Assembly (NCBI GenBank): GCA_958496175.1
Contig: OY292278.1
Span: 11,284,001 to 11,348,000, forward strand
DNA length: 64,000 nt
Origin: Sisyra terminalis
Taxonomy: Eukaryota; Arthropoda; Insecta; Neuroptera; Sisyridae
Direction of reading: 5' to 3'
A program made the translations under genes and the position numbers. The notes under the pieces are model-generated. The model had not been told where the DNA came from, searched no databases, and was given only the letters and a program-made list of their open reading frames with translations. Position 1 is the stretch's first letter. The number at the start of each line of letters is the position of its first letter. Shown piece by piece: positions 13,701-27,000 of this stretch.

Positions 13701-16700
13701 GTTGTATGAAAGTGGTATAGAAAAAAAAATTACAATTATATAAACAATTTTTAACATTAACCTTAATGATAAACGAAGGACAAAATACCAAATCAATGAA
13801 CTAAACATTTAAAAATGTGTTAAAATTATCATAAAATACGCCTACATATCATAAATTTTTAAAGTGATTTCAATTCAAACCAATGTTTTCATTGATTATG
13901 CTAATGCGTATATAATACGACTTATGTTTTAGTAAAAGTAATGAAAAAATTGTCAAATAACAAGTATTTTTTTATCATGTGACTTTTGCAGACAAAAACT
14001 AGTATGGAATCTAAATATAAACATAGAGATGATGTTTGTATTGTTTATCTATTCTAATATATAAAATTCTTACGTCTGTCTGTACATTTCGATTTTGAAC
14101 CCAATTTTAGGGTAAATATTTGTTTCAAGAGGTCCTTATTCCAAATTTAACATATTTAAAATGTTTGTCCGTCTGTCTGTATGTCCCGATTTAACTAAAG
14201 AACAGAACAACTGAATTTAATGAAATTTGGTATTAAGATACAACACAATTTCCCACACATGTTAGGCTACTTCATTCTTTAAAAATAATAAGGGAAGGTG
14301 TTCCCTAGGGATGAAACAAAAACAATTTACTTTAGACAGGCGAGTTATATATCATTGGAAAGGTAATTAAAAGTTAGAAAATAATTTGTAAAAATATTTT
14401 TAGTTGAACTGATAAAAAGCACAGTAAATTCAGTTTAATGTTTAAAAAATTGCCTCTTTGAAATATAAACGTTTGAAATATAGCGTAATGGTTTACGTAT
14501 CTGACATTCTGATGCTCCTAATTAAAAAGACTTGGATTCGAATCTTATTGTAAATTTCTTTTTTTTTACAAAATTGTTGTAAATAGACCCTTAGAGTGAC
14601 TCAATATTGAAATATTAACAAAAAAAAGTAATAATAGTAGTAGTAATAATAATAAAACTTAAAGTAAATACGTTTTTAAAACCGTGCATACATAAAATCC
14701 TGTATTTATATATCCCCTCTGACCGATGAAATTTTAATATTCGATGTATTTCTTATACGAAGTAGACATCTGATAAGAATATTTTTTTTTGAAAATTCCT
14801 ACCCTAAAAGAGTAAAAGGGCTGACTAAGTTTGTACGAGAAAATGTAGAGTAAATCAACAATCGAAATTTTGAATTTAATAAGTGTAATTAATTAATAAT
14901 AAGTTTCTGTTTTTGTTTTATCATTTTAACTACAGCATTTTAAATAACGCCATTTCACTTAATTAGTATGAAAGTTTATGTAGTACTTATTCTAAAAAAG
15001 CGTTTTTTAATTTTTGTTTGTTTTTCAACAATCAAACTTTTTTAAAATCTAATTTTTATAAACCAATGATTGTGACCTGGAGCAATTTTTTATCATATAT
15101 TTCATTATCAATTAAAATATACAATCTTCCAAACTAACTTTTCTTCGGTATTTAGAACAATTTAAAAACCAATTATTGTTATTGAAAATAAATAAAATAT
15201 TCGAATTTACTTCCACGCTTTCTATCTATTTCCAACAATTTTGTATGTACAACGTCCAAATCTGCGAAATTGAATTGCTTTTTAGTCATGATAATCAAAA
15301 TAAAGCTCATAATTTTTTTCGTTTTACATTGTATTTTCCAATATAAATGCATATTTGTGTCGATGAATTTTGGAAAGTGTTTTTTTGTTATACAAGAAAG
15401 GGTTTTTGATAATTCCTTCCATTAAAGGGGTGAATAATGTATGTATAAAGTATGATTATGTTTTTCGTAAAAGAAATAAGAAAAATAAAAAAATTCTTAT
15501 TCCACTACAAATAGCAAATCTAAAAAGGAAATATAATCTACACCTACATTACGCAGACGAAGTTGCGGGGATCAGCTAGTATAATATAAAAACCATATTC
15601 ACTTGAAATCAAATTTCTTAAAGGACTTTCTTTAGATAACATGAGCTAGGAATTTTATCGATTGGTTTTTGGGATTAAAGCTCGGCCAGTCAACCGTATG
15701 TGAAACGGGAACCTAGGAAACACAATGTGTTTTAAGGGTTGAGGTTCTTCGAACCTCATCCTAGTGGACCATATCGAATATATAAAAGTAGTGAGATTTT
15801 TTTAGACGCAGGTGTGGCCTTTTAATTCAAGAAATATCCCCTGGGATACAATAATTAATCTAGAACGCAAATGAATTCGTATGATATTAGATTTAGTATA
15901 AAAAGATATAAAAGACTAACTTATTTTTCGTTTCATTAAAATTGATTACATCGCCGGTTTTTTTCTCATCAAGCAATGCCCTAAATCAGTCGGAAATAGA
16001 TGAATTGTTCTTCATAAAGTTGCTGAAAACTGTACCTTTAGAACAATAGTCAACCAATGTCAGTATAGTTTTATAAGTAAAATTATCATCTTAATTTGGT
16101 ACCTGTTTTAAATTAAAATATTTAATGTGTGAACTATTGAAAAAATTATTATTTAAATAGTTTTCTTTAGAATAATTTCATAATTTTTTCATTAATAAAC
16201 AATGTTGAAAAATTGATGCAACGTTTTAAGTCATTTTGCTAGGTCAAAGTATTATTTTTTTTTATATTTTGCAAAAAATATAATTTATTATTTTAATCAA
16301 TTCAGGTAATCCTGCTAAGTTGAACTTCTTGGAATTATTTTTTTTCCATTTATCACAATTTTTTTGTTCTGACTCATAAATTATGGATCTTAGATATTTT
16401 TTGCAATTGAAAATTGCGTTGATTAATGGCAAATTAAATCGATCGATCGATTGATCGATCGATGTATCTACCTATGTTTGATTGCTTATCATTATGTCGT
16501 TGTATAAATTTATTGAAATTACGTCATTATATAATGGGAATAGTAATTAATTCATTGCAATGGGTATTCATATAGTTCAATGTCAAATATAAATTATCGA
16601 TTTCAATAAATCAATTATTTTTTAAAAGACTTTTTTGGATGAATCAAATGCATACTCTTGGTACAATGAACAAACGAATTTTAGGGTCAGATAAGTTAAA

Positions 16701-19154
16701 TATTCGAGGGAAATAAATTTCTTGGAATTTAATTTAGGTCACTAGGTTTCATTATCTTATGGATTATTGCTATAGGAAGTAAAAATAATATTTTTAATGA
16801 AACCTTAATTTTTTTATATTTTTTTTTTCAGATCCTCGTGTGAACAATTGGTTTTTGATGTCAAGTCCTTTGCCTACACTATCGATATGTCTATTTTACG
16901 CTTATTTCTCGAAAGTGTTGGGTCCCCGGTTGATGGAAAATCGAAAACCGTTCGACCTACGTAACACTCTTATCTTCTATAACGCCTTTCAAACAATTTT
17001 TAGTGCATGGATATTTTACGAGGTAATTGTTTGCATTTTTCTTTGCACCTTTTGGTTTACACAATAGTCAATATGTATTGGTGGCCAAAAGATAAGCAAA
17101 TTGAGTTTTAATGTTGTTATTTTTGACATTTTTTTTAGTACTTACAAAGTGGATGGTGGGGACATTACAGTTTCAAATGTCAACCTGTCGACTATTCGAA
17201 TAATCCATTGGCGTTAAGGGTAGGTATTTAATTTTGAATGAGTTGATTGGGGAATATTGGGTAAACGTATTTAGTTGGGGTAATTTGGATAGTTTTTGCT
17301 CAAATAAAACAGAAATATTCCCAAAAGAAACAATATTTTTATTTATATAACTATAAAGTTCTTATAAGTCACTGTAGAGTGTAAACCAATTTAATCCAAA
17401 AAAATATTAATCTACTATAAGATTACAATACAATATCCTAAAATATTACCTTAAATTATTTTACGGACATTAACTTCTTGTCATTACTGCCTCCTGAGAG
17501 AAGATCAGCTGGTCTAAATTCTTTTATATCTTTTGCAATCTGTAGTCCTTTTTTTCGATTTCAGTTTCTATTCCTTCTTCCTCTACTTTCGTTTAAACTT
17601 CTTCCGTTTGTATTCTTTTTGCCCATTCCACGGAGATTTCTTTGCTTTTAAAGTGTATACAATATATAGGATATATTGAGGTCCAATTTATGTAGTATAA
17701 TTTAATATAATAATATATAAAAATCATACCATAAACATAAATTTGAACAGAAGTTCAAACAAAAATATTTGTGACGTATTGCCCAGATACGTATTTCGAT
17801 TGTCAAGCAATCTACCTCACTCCGTAACTGCTTTGTGATGATTCATATATATCCTATAGTATATTCCTAAAATATATATCCTATATATATATCCTATATA
17901 TTGAATATACAGTATAATTGTTCAAAGTCAGCGAAAAAATCTTATTTTGATTTGCTTTTAGTGTTTTTCAAGCCTCACTTCTTCTATGTTTTATTGTTTA
18001 AGAATTAGCAAAGTATCCATTGTAAAACAGTTGTATTCCTGGAATAGAATAGTACTAGATTCAATCCTTTAATTGACCAATAGGCTGAACAGTGTTTTTT
18101 TTTGGGCAAATTTGAACTAGGAAAACACTTTTTAATTATTTTCTTTTGTTTAAAATATATTTATTTTCTTATATGATAACAAATATTCAACGATTTTTTT
18201 TTAATTTTAGATGGCAGCCACTTGTTGGTGGTACTATTTCTCGAAGTTCACAGAATTTTTCGACACTTTATTCTTCATTTTACGAAAGAAAAATAATCAT
18301 GTGTCGACATTGCATGTAATTCATCATGGCTGCATGCCATTTTCTGTATGGCTTGGATTGAAATTCGCTCCAGGTGAGAAAATTTCCCGTTTTTCATTTT
18401 CCCCTTTGTTATATATTTTGAATCTTTTTCGTCCACGTTAAATTCTTCGTTTTTCTGCGTTCGACAAAATGGAAAGCGAATAAATTATAAATGTTCATTG
18501 TTATGTTTCAGGTGGTCATAGTACGTTTTTCGCATTGTTAAATACATTTGTCCATATTGTTATGTACTTCTACTACTTGGTCGCTGCACTTGGACCTAAA
18601 TATCAAAAATACATTTGGTGGAAAAAATATTTGACGGCTTTCCAAATGGTTTGTGATACTTTAAAAAGGTTTTTTTGGTTTGAGTAAATTTGTATGCTTT
18701 TTTTTAGATTCAATTTGTTGCGATTTTCACTCATCAATTCCAATTGTTGTTCAGAGATTGTAACTATCCGAAATCATTTATGATTTGGATTGGTTTGCAT
18801 GGAATTTTGTTCTTATTCCTCTTCTCCGATTTTTACAAAGATAAATATTCAGGTAGCCGAAACAAAAGCAGAAACACAGGACTTTGCATGGTTAGTACAA
18901 GAAAATTGTTTAATTAAACTTTGATTTATTTTCATTTTTTTTTTAATTAACAGCCGGTTTTGGAAAGTGAAAAATCGACGAAAAATGGTTTCAATTCAAA
19001 ATCTTCGAATGGCTATACAAATGGTACAAATGGCCAATTGAAGTCTTCGTATGCGTCGAATGAATATTCGAAAATCGTCAAAGATGGCTATTCTAATGGA
19101 ATAAATAATGGATTTGTATCGCAAACGCCAACGGATATCAAGAAGTCGAAATAA
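10737..19154 (+). CDS. Elongation of very long chain fatty acids protein (ELOVL, ELO family)
   Basis: ER membrane condensing enzyme of the fatty acid elongation cycle, joining malonyl-CoA to a long-chain acyl-CoA. Coding exons: 10737-10797, 16832-17022, 17139-17219, 18211-18373, 18512-18648, 18708-18890, 18954-19154. All junctions are GT-AG and the total is 1017 nt, 338 residues. ELO hallmarks appear in order: LMENRKPF, the histidine box HVIHH at about residues 146-150 (preceded by KFTEFFDTLFFILRK), FVHIVMYFYY, and MIQFVAIFTHQFQ. The hydrophobic segments give about seven membrane spans. The Ser/Asn/Gly-rich tail ends KKSK, a KKxx ER-retrieval signal. The sequence closely resembles the insect ELOVL group annotated as AAEL008004-like. 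The start is the first ATG after the acceptor at 10730, and an upstream noncoding exon is implied. Acyl chain preference cannot be read from the sequence. Confidence 0.95.
11680..11913. mobile_element. Short inverted-repeat element (family 1, copy 1), elongase intron 1
   Basis: Near-perfect palindromic MITE. A left arm containing TTTAGCACACCCACAATCTGG is matched by a right arm ending CCAGATTGTGGGTGTGCTAAA, and the arms run on through 'ttttcgactttgtttttaattta'-type sequence for about 60 bp each. A second, very similar copy lies at 24949-25183 inside the ABCG5-like gene. It has no coding capacity. Confidence 0.85.
14475..14550 (+). ncRNA. tRNA-like Pol III box A/box B remnant (SINE-head-like)
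   Basis: TAGCGTAATGG at 14481-14491 fits box A and GGATTCGAATC at 14534-14544 fits box B, with spacing close to that of a tRNA gene. Paired acceptor and anticodon stems cannot be drawn convincingly, so this is not called as a functional tRNA. It could be a decayed tRNA or the head of a tRNA-derived SINE carried inside the surrounding repeat. Confidence 0.4.
14915..15480 (+). repeat. Shared repeat core, direct copy (partner inverted at 46600-47225)
   Basis: Reverse-complementing 46600-47225 reproduces this segment in order: 'cattttaaataacg', 'caatcaaactttttaaaatct', 'accaatgattgtgacctgga', 'cggtatttagaacaattt', 'aatattcgaatttacttcc', 'ccaacaattttgtatgtacaacgtcc', 'cattgtattttc' and 'gggtttttga'. 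The similarity is strong in the middle and fades at the right end. Confidence 0.8.
16439..16464. repeat. GATC simple repeat
   Basis: A short run of GATC/GATT tetranucleotides in elongase intron 1. No function is suggested. Confidence 0.9.
17653..17952. mobile_element. Fold-back element (family 2), right arm deleted, elongase intron 3
   Basis: The left arm GTGTATACAATATATAGG... and the centre 'gctttgtgatgattcat' match the complete palindromic copy at 31251-31675. Most of the right arm is missing and replaced by a short ATATCCTATA-type run. The outer 40 bp ('ttcaaagtcagcgaaaaaat...') flank both copies, so they belong to the element or to a larger repeat around it. The intron splice sites are unaffected. 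Confidence 0.8.
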
Positions 19155-20696
19155 TATTAACGAAATAATTAATGATAATGCTAATTAATTTTCTACCAAC
19201 TATTCAATGTTATTATCTATTTTTTTTATTTGTTGATTATTTTTAACCAATTTTTGTTGTATTCTTTTTATATTAAGTACATAAAAAGTTATAACTTGAG
19301 ATCGTTGTCGGTTGGATAGAACTTGAATACTTTAAATGCACATATTTATACTGTTAAGTTAAAAAAGTCAGTGTTATTGAGTGTAAAATTTCATTTTTTT
19401 TCAACATTGTCTTCCAAATTGATATTACATAAGCAAACGACATACCAATTAGCTAAAATTTTCTCATTAGACAATGTTTTTAAATAAATGATATTTTTAT
19501 GAGGAATCAGAGAATATTTTCAACACTTTATAGTTAAACATTTTTTGTAAATATATATATAAATTAAAGATATTTGTAAAAGTATTAAAATATAGATCGC
19601 TATTTTAATACGTATTTTAAAAGAAAATATATAAATTTATTATCCTGAAGTGATGCGCTTTTATATTTGTAAACTAGTATGGTTCGCAGTAACAAGTTTT
19701 ATTGTTTCTTTGAACAGTTAGGCATTGGAATGATTAGTAAGATATGTGCATAAATTGAAGAAAAAGATGATAAAAAACGGAATTTATCGATTTTTCTGTT
19801 CTTAAAACTCAGGCGTAATATAAGATCATTTTTTTAGTTTGAAGCAAAATAGAATATTTTAATGTTATCCTTAATTGTAAAATAATTTGTCGTTAATTAG
19901 AGGCAAAATTAATTTGTTAACTTGGATGGCCAGCTAGAATGAAAATAGACAATGTTATTGTTGCAAAAATATCCGTAAAATTAGTCATTACACTTGTGCT
20001 TTATTTTTTCAACTGAAAAAATACTAAAGAGGGACTAAGTCGGTATTTGCGGTTCGAAGTGCCTAAAACAAGCAAATTGAGCATTATCACTTGTAATTAT
20101 TACTTATAATTGGATTGTAATATAAAATTATGAAAAGATAATATGTGATATGACAATATAGGTTTTAAACGAAGAAAAAGGTCATAAATGAGCGCAAATG
20201 TTCTATTTGCTTCGTGTAAAAAAATTAAAAATTAAGATAAAATTTAAAATAATGAGCAAATTTGTGTGATGTGTGTTTAAAATATTTCTATTGAATGTGT
20301 AATTGCTTCTTACTACCGTAAAAGGTATGAATGTAGATGTTGAGAGAGATTTTATGTGAAACTGATCAATTTTTGTAAATAGTTCTAAGAAAAAAAAACA
20401 TATGTAAGACAAAGCTTTATTGATTAATTGAGTTGAAGAAAGTTGGGAAAGTTAATGTTATGGATGTTGTTTGAATTATTTGGCCCGTTACAGCTTAAGT
20501 GTGAATGTTTGAAAAATGTTTATTTTTCAGTTTATGTTTACGAGGTTACCAATAATTATTTTTGTACATCAAATATGAAAAATTATTTGTGTGGGTTATA
20601 TTTTATGGATTTACAAGAAAATAAAGTTATTGGAATTTTTTAATTTGGATCATTTTATTACTAAATTATCCCTAATTTTATCCATTTTCCATAAAG
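19155..20696. other. Elongase 3' UTR and intergenic sequence
   Basis: AT-rich sequence after the elongase stop codon. A canonical AATAAA lies at 19493-19498 and is a candidate polyadenylation signal. No further gene is supported; the open frames here are short and without protein features. Confidence 0.5.
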
Positions 20697-20920
20697 CAAG
20701 CCATTTACGCTCCGACTTGCAATCCAACTAGTTGGATCTTCTAGTTAAGCAGGCTATTCACGCTCCGACTTACAGTCCAACTAGTGGTCCGACTTTCGAA
20801 GTTGGATCAAAAGTCGAACCGTGAATGGTTTTGTTGAAAGTTAGATGTCTAGCGGATCATTTAGGCGATCCAACTAGTAGTCCGACTAGTTGAACTGCAA
20901 GTCGGAACGTGAATGGCCTG
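20697..20920. mobile_element. Inverted-repeat element with a duplicated left end
   Basis: A 36 bp left end from 20750 (CAGGCTATTCACGCTCCGAC...) pairs with the right end closing at 20920 (...GTCGGAACGTGAATGGCCTG). A second left-end-like copy at 20697 (CAAGCCATTTACGCTCCGAC) precedes it. Internal words TCCAACTAGT and GTCCGACT repeat in both orientations. No clear target duplication is visible, so the exact boundary is uncertain. Confidence 0.65.
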
Positions 20921-22174
20921 TTTAAAATTAATGTTGGTGTTTTTGGCAAAAGTTTAAGTGTAGTTCTTTTAACATTTTGTTCATCGTATATTTCATGTTT
21001 TTCCACTAAAGAAAAATTTCAATACATCAAGCCGTTGTATGGTTTTGGATTTAATGTCTTGCTTCTTTTTTTTTTTTCTTGTTTATAGTTGTTAAGATTT
21101 TTGCCACCATTGTTCCCTCATGACGATGGTCAGAGGAATGTAAATATTTTAAAGTCAGACTAATGTAGTCTAGGGACTCTACGGGTTCAATTCTTACCAA
21201 ATAAATTAAAAAGTATTAAAAAAAATACATTGGGAAAATAAATCAAGCTTAAATAAATACAGTTACACAATTTATGATTTAGAACTTCACAAAAAGTTTT
21301 TAAAACTGTTCATTGAGAAACACTGATAAAAACTGCGTAAATCTAATAGTTATTAAATATAATTCTAGCAATTTTCAATCACAACGTTTCAATGTACAAA
21401 GAATACGTTTTCCGGTAAAAAAATATTCGAAAAACCTGCCACATTGTTAACGAAGTTATTTTTTATTGTAAAATAAAATTATCGTAAACACCAAAAGAAG
21501 GTGGAACCTAACGAGAGAAATAAATTATAAAAAAACGGAACACCTGCTGTTTCGAACAAAGATGTTTATTTTCTTTAAGACTTTGGCAGGTAAGTTAAAA
21601 AATCCTAACCATTCATTGGATAAGACTTGAAAAATAAAAAATAAAATATTTCCAGACCAAATGTAAACAAATCGCTGTTTCATTGCTATGATTGGATAAC
21701 TAAGCATAGGGGAAAGAAATATCAACAGACGATAAATGAGTTGAAATATTTTCTTAATTCGATTGGCTCACTTATTCAACTCCAGAACAAATGATGTAGT
21801 CCCGAATCGTATAAAGGAAGATATTTCGTGTTCAGAATTTCATTGGTGGTTGAGCCATAAAAATTGGTCACACCAAGTAAAGGTGTACTTTTTGATGCAA
21901 AAGAAGGAAGGATTTTTCAACATTAGTCATAAAATACACGGCAGTGTATGCATTTCTAATCATGATGGTTCTTGGTGAAATTCAGAATAAGTTTTGTTTA
22001 TATTTTCTTTCCACCGGAAGTGAAACCTTGGACAAAATCTGAATTTTGCAATCAGCCTATCCTCTATCATGGAAAGCAATCCTTGTAATATGTTAACGAT
22101 TTACGACTTTCAAAACATTTATCTTAACTATTTATCGATAACACTGCTTTGATCTAATCTTTTAATTTCATGCA

Positions 22175-22566
22175 CAAGGGCGTCGCCAGCCGATGGCGCA
22201 GGGAGGGGCAAGTTGACTTTACATACTACAATTCATACTTTTCTCATTCTCTATCAATGAGAAAAGTAGATATGAATTGTAGGTAAAGCAGGTATGAATT
22301 GTAGGTATTCTGTGACAGTACAATGCAATAAAAAACTTGTAAATAAGTTATAATAACATTTATTAGAAAAATAGAATAATAAGGTTAAGAGTGGAATTGG
22401 TGAATTCATTCGAGTTTCGACGAACGGGAATGATTGTTCAAGGCTTGAACTTCAAGCAAATCAACTCAAATACTTAGGACTTTGGTTGCATTATATTTGG
22501 CAACTTTTTTAGAATCTCTAGGGGGGGGCAGCTGCCCCTCCCTGCCCCCCCTTGGCGACGCCCTTG
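22175..22566. mobile_element. hAT-type MITE with perfect 8-bp target duplication
   Basis: The ends are CAAGGGCGTCGCCA and TGGCGACGCCCTTG, flanked by a perfect 8-bp direct repeat TTCATGCA (22167-22174 and 22567-22574). The inverted repeat continues into GGGAGGGGC-type sequence on both sides. An internal hairpin ('acaattcatac'...'tatgaattgta') sits near 22230-22300. At 392 bp with no coding frame it is a non-autonomous derivative. Confidence 0.85.
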
Positions 22567-24025
22567 TTCATGCATATACAAACTAACATCCACTTTCGAT
22601 TAAAAAGTAACATAGTTTGTTGTATATAGAACACAAAAAGTCTTTACTGATATCATTTGAAATTAAGCCATTGTTAACTCCTGCAAAAACCTTTAATACT
22701 AAAATTTTTCAAAAGATTTATGAAAATTTTTATTTATCTCCATTGTTCCAATAATCTAAGTATTCTGTGATATTTTAAATTTTTAAGCGGGGAGGAAAAT
22801 CAGGCAAGTTTCGAAATTTCATTTATGTTGAGAACTTAAAAAAAGTTCTTTTGGAATTGCTTATTTCTTATCATATTTTATTAGCATTTAAATTGAGAAA
22901 GATGTAGATATCATCGTAAATAAGAATATAGTTTATAAAGAAAGTATATGTAGAATAATATACACGAAATATTTATAGAACGATGGTTTTTATTCGAAAA
23001 AAAAAACGGTTAATAAAAAAGCGAATGACTTCTGGTGACCAAGTGGTGTAGGTGACCACTCCAAAAGTGATAGATAATGTTTTCGATCCTCGTATCAAGC
23101 AAATTTTCCATATTTCTCAATTACGGATTTTTATTAACTCTAGAGTTACTAAAGACCTTAGCAGTTTATAAAGCGACGGTAAATATCAGTTAAAAAATAA
23201 ACACGAATTTAAACCTTTGTATTTAAGAATTTTTGTTTTTAGTATTGATTTCCCTCAAAAGCCTTGAAGAATTAAAGGAAGCACAATATTAAAAAAAAAA
23301 AACAAAGATATTTGTTTTTTAAATTATCCAAAAAAAAAGTACAAGACAAGAGCATACTGAATTTTACCTAAAAGAAAATTTTCAATTTGAAGGATATGAG
23401 TCGTTTTTGGGTATCCAAAATAATAAATAAAGCAGTAATGAAATATTTTTAAAAATAGTTATATTTTCCTTATTATAAATATAATTTACATATTTTTAAC
23501 GATTTTATGGTAAAATTTTATTTGAAACTTCCTTTAATAGAACCCTTAAATAGAATTCCTTAAAAAGTATAATAAAATATTTATTTATTTATCAATTAAA
23601 AAATATTTTTCTAAAATTTGAATGTTTTAATGGTTTTAATGGAAGACTTATTCGAATTTAGTCAACAAAAATTTGTTTTTGTTTTTATCTCCATTTATCA
23701 TTAAAATTAATGAAAATCTTTAAGAAAATCGTTTTTTTTACGAATATATAAGAGAATTCGAATCGCTAGATAATTTTATCATACAAACTTCTTTCCTTCT
23801 TTCCGATTAGGAAAGAAAAGAATATTATTCTTAAGTTTTTATTTTCTGGAAATTCTCCAAGGAAGACCTACTTTAAAACCGATATATTTTTTTTAATTCT
23901 TCAGTCTCGTCTTGATGTTTTCTATTTATATTAAAGCAAAGAACTTAGATCAAGAAATCAATAAAAATTCAATCTTATAGCTACATAGATTACAGTAGAT
24001 CTTTAGAAGTAAATCGACAATTATT
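22567..24025. other. Intergenic AT-rich sequence between convergent genes
   Basis: No gene is supported. It separates the 3' ends of the elongase and the minus-strand ABCG gene and should contain the latter's 3' UTR at its right edge. Confidence 0.5.
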
Positions 24026-27000
24026 CTATTCTCTAAATTTAGCTTTTACATAAGTTGGTAACGGAATCAAATACAATAATTTGTTCAAAACAATCATTCC
24101 TAACGAAAACGCAAAAGTGATTCCCAAATTGGTTTCAAAATCCAAAATTTCCGTAAAAATCAAATCAGTACTATCGCGTGTGTATCGTTCCGTCAAAAAC
24201 GATTGTCCATTGGCATATCGACATGCCGAATTTGTCGATAAACTATTAAAATTGCTTGTTTCAATTAAATGGATGTTGGAACAATTTCGTACCCTATCAT
24301 ACGGCAAGGGGGTTAAAAGGGCCTCGTTCAAAAAAATTTGCCTATGAAGAAAGGCCGAGGCGTAACGAGTTTGAGTGGCGTAGGTCAAATAAAATAGCCA
24401 ATCCTGCAATCCTTTGATAGACCTAAAAAAATCATAAGTAAATTAAAAAAATCCAGAAAAAAAAAATCGAAAAGAAACCTTAAAACTCCGCTACTCAAAA
24501 TCAGGTAAATGCATGTGAGGTAAATACTGCAAATCGCTGCTTTTAAGGTGCTTTGTACCGTCATTAGAATGGCCATGGTTTGTTGTTCAGCAAAAATGTA
24601 ACATCCCCAAATTATCAACGTGAAGTATAGATAGTCAATTGGATCGTTAAAACTTCCAAGAAGTCTGCAAAAGATTAATTAGAATTAATAAAATAAAATT
24701 AAAATTTACACTTAACTTACGGGAAAAGAATTGCCGAAGCTCCAATAACAGAAATCAGCGAAAATGGGATCGAAACAAAGTTGTAGATTAACAAAAATAA
24801 CGGTCCTCTATAAATTCCTTCTTGAGCTTCTTGATAATACCGCGTTCGATAAACGGGAACTAAAATCCAAAAGTTTCCAATAATTTACGAAAATCAGAAA
24901 AACATTAAAATTTGTTTCTAAGTTAAAAAAATAAAATTTAGAATTAAAATTTTGGCTCAACTGTACTTTAGCACACCCATAATCTGGCAACGTTGCATTT
25001 TCGACTTTGTTTTTAATTTAATTTGCGATTAAATAGGTCCATAATGAAAATTTAGCCACAAAAGAGAGAATTATACCATATTAGAATTGAATTAACAAAA
25101 ATATCGCGAATTAAATTAAAAACAAAGTCGAAAATGTAACGTTGCCAGATTGTGGGTGTGCTAAAGTACACTTGAGCCAAAATTTTTATTCTTACATATG
25201 AAAATTGTGTTGATGATTGCCGCAAAGTAAGTGACTGCAAGAATGTTGAAAATCAATCCGCTTCTTGTGATGAAAGTACGTTGGAAGTTCGACATATTGA
25301 AATAAAATGCCCACAAAAATAAAAAGAGCAATGGAAGGAAGAACAATCGTAGAAAAAGTTGTTTTAATCCAAAGGATTTCATGTTGAAAGTTGCTGCCAA
25401 CAAACGCCTAAAATGTGACAAAAATTTGTTACTAAAAATCTTTTTGCATTTAATTTTTCATAGCTCACATATAAATGTTTCCTGCTACTTGCATACCAGA
25501 AGGAGTACCATACGCCAATGGAAGTTTATTGTGTCCCAAAATAGTAGCATGATCAGGTCCTGTGAGTCCTGATAATGCACTGCTACCTTTGCGATAAATT
25601 CCTCCTTCCAGCTTAAACTTTTCCACCAAAGCAGCAATTTGGTGGTTACTTTCGATGAAACGTTCACGAGATCGACGATCAACGGTTGAAAGGCACACTA
25701 AATCCTCATTAGTTATTAAGTTAATTCAACAATATATCATATTTAAAAACTTACGGTAATACATTAAAGGATTCTCCAATTGAGGACACGGAAATCCAAT
25801 GTTGGTGAAATAATCAAGCATTTGTTTGGTACCGCCAGTATAAACTACATCACCCAAACACAGATAGAGAACACGATCCAGAAACGGAAATACGTCGGAC
25901 CTTGGTTTTTCCATTGTTAAAATGATGGCTACTCCATATTTTTTGCTGGCGTTTGATAAAATTGAAATCACCAAATAAGTATTTAGGGGATCCAAGTCCC
26001 AGGTAGGCTCATCCAGAAGTAAAATTACTATAAAATTGTTTGAACTTTTATTTGAAGTTTTAAGTTCTAAATTCAGAAGAATCTAAGTTCTGGGGTCCGA
26101 AAAGTTTACCTGGATCTTTAATCAGTTGAACTCCAATCATCAATCGCCGATATTCACTATGGGTGAGATTGTCACAAGCTCGATTCGCAACTTGTGTTAG
26201 TGCCAAATCTGCCATCACTTGCTTCACTTTTGACTGCTTTAAATATCCGGTCATCTATTCCATCAAAAAAATAAGATTAAATAAAATTAACTTCCAAAAA
26301 ATTACATTTGTCGCATTTACTTTAGTGGCAGTATAGTGAAGAGTTTGCTTAACAGTAAGACCAGGAATCAGGTCGCATTTATGGGTCACGTAGCCACAAC
26401 GTTGTTGGAACAATTTAGAACTCATTGGGACATTGTTCAACAAAATTTGGCCTCTTGTTGGACCTTGTACACGGCGAGAAATCACATCCAACAAAGCTTT
26501 CTTTCCGCTTCCTGTTAATCGAAGATGATAGATAAATTTTAAAGCAAAAATTGCATTTTGGAAGATTCTTAATTGAAATACAATTAGATAGCATTAAGAA
26601 CCTAATTCGGTGACTTTGTAGAACCAAATAAAAATTATAAACGCAGAATTCCATTAAATATAATATATCAACTAAAAAATTGTTATGGTTTTTTATATCA
26701 GCCATAAATATCTAAAGAAAATGGTTCTCAAGAATTGAAATATAATATCCCAAAAAATCCCGAAAACTTAAATTGTTGCCCTTGTATTTAATTATTACAA
26801 AAATTATTTAGTTTTAAGAAATTACTCGACCAAAATTGAAAATTCGATTGTTATAAATCTTCCATTAAATCTACTTTCGGTTATTGTTTTCTTTTCGATT
26901 TTAATTTATAAATTAATATGCTTTTTAGTAAATTTATGATTTTATTATGCAATAAAAAACGATAGCATATTGTGGGATTTGACCCAAAACCCACTGGTGT

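Larger units (their letters stand above)
14048..15583 (+). mobile_element. Helitron-like non-autonomous element (tentative), elongase intron 1
   Basis: The left end reads TCTATTCTAATATATAAAATTC followed by two 'gtctgtctgta'-type blocks (14084 and 14170). The right end reads GAAGTTGCGGGGATCAGCTAG followed by T at about 15580. TC...CTAG ends inserted between A and T are the form expected of Helitrons, and I recognise this end type from insect repeats, but no clear 3' hairpin is visible. The interior holds a tRNA-like A/B box pair, a small TAA/TAG microsatellite and a core shared, inverted, with the element at 46240. Confidence 0.5.

Noticed and set aside
14475..14550. Functional tRNA gene
   Set aside because: Box A and box B are present but the acceptor and anticodon stems do not pair, so at most a remnant or SINE head is supported.
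21763..21978. 71-codon plus-strand frame near the elongase 3' side
   Set aside because: No family resemblance and no splice signals that extend it; probably chance.
24081..24347. 88-codon plus-strand open frame
   Set aside because: It is exactly antisense to the last exon of the ABCG5-like gene and has no features of its own.
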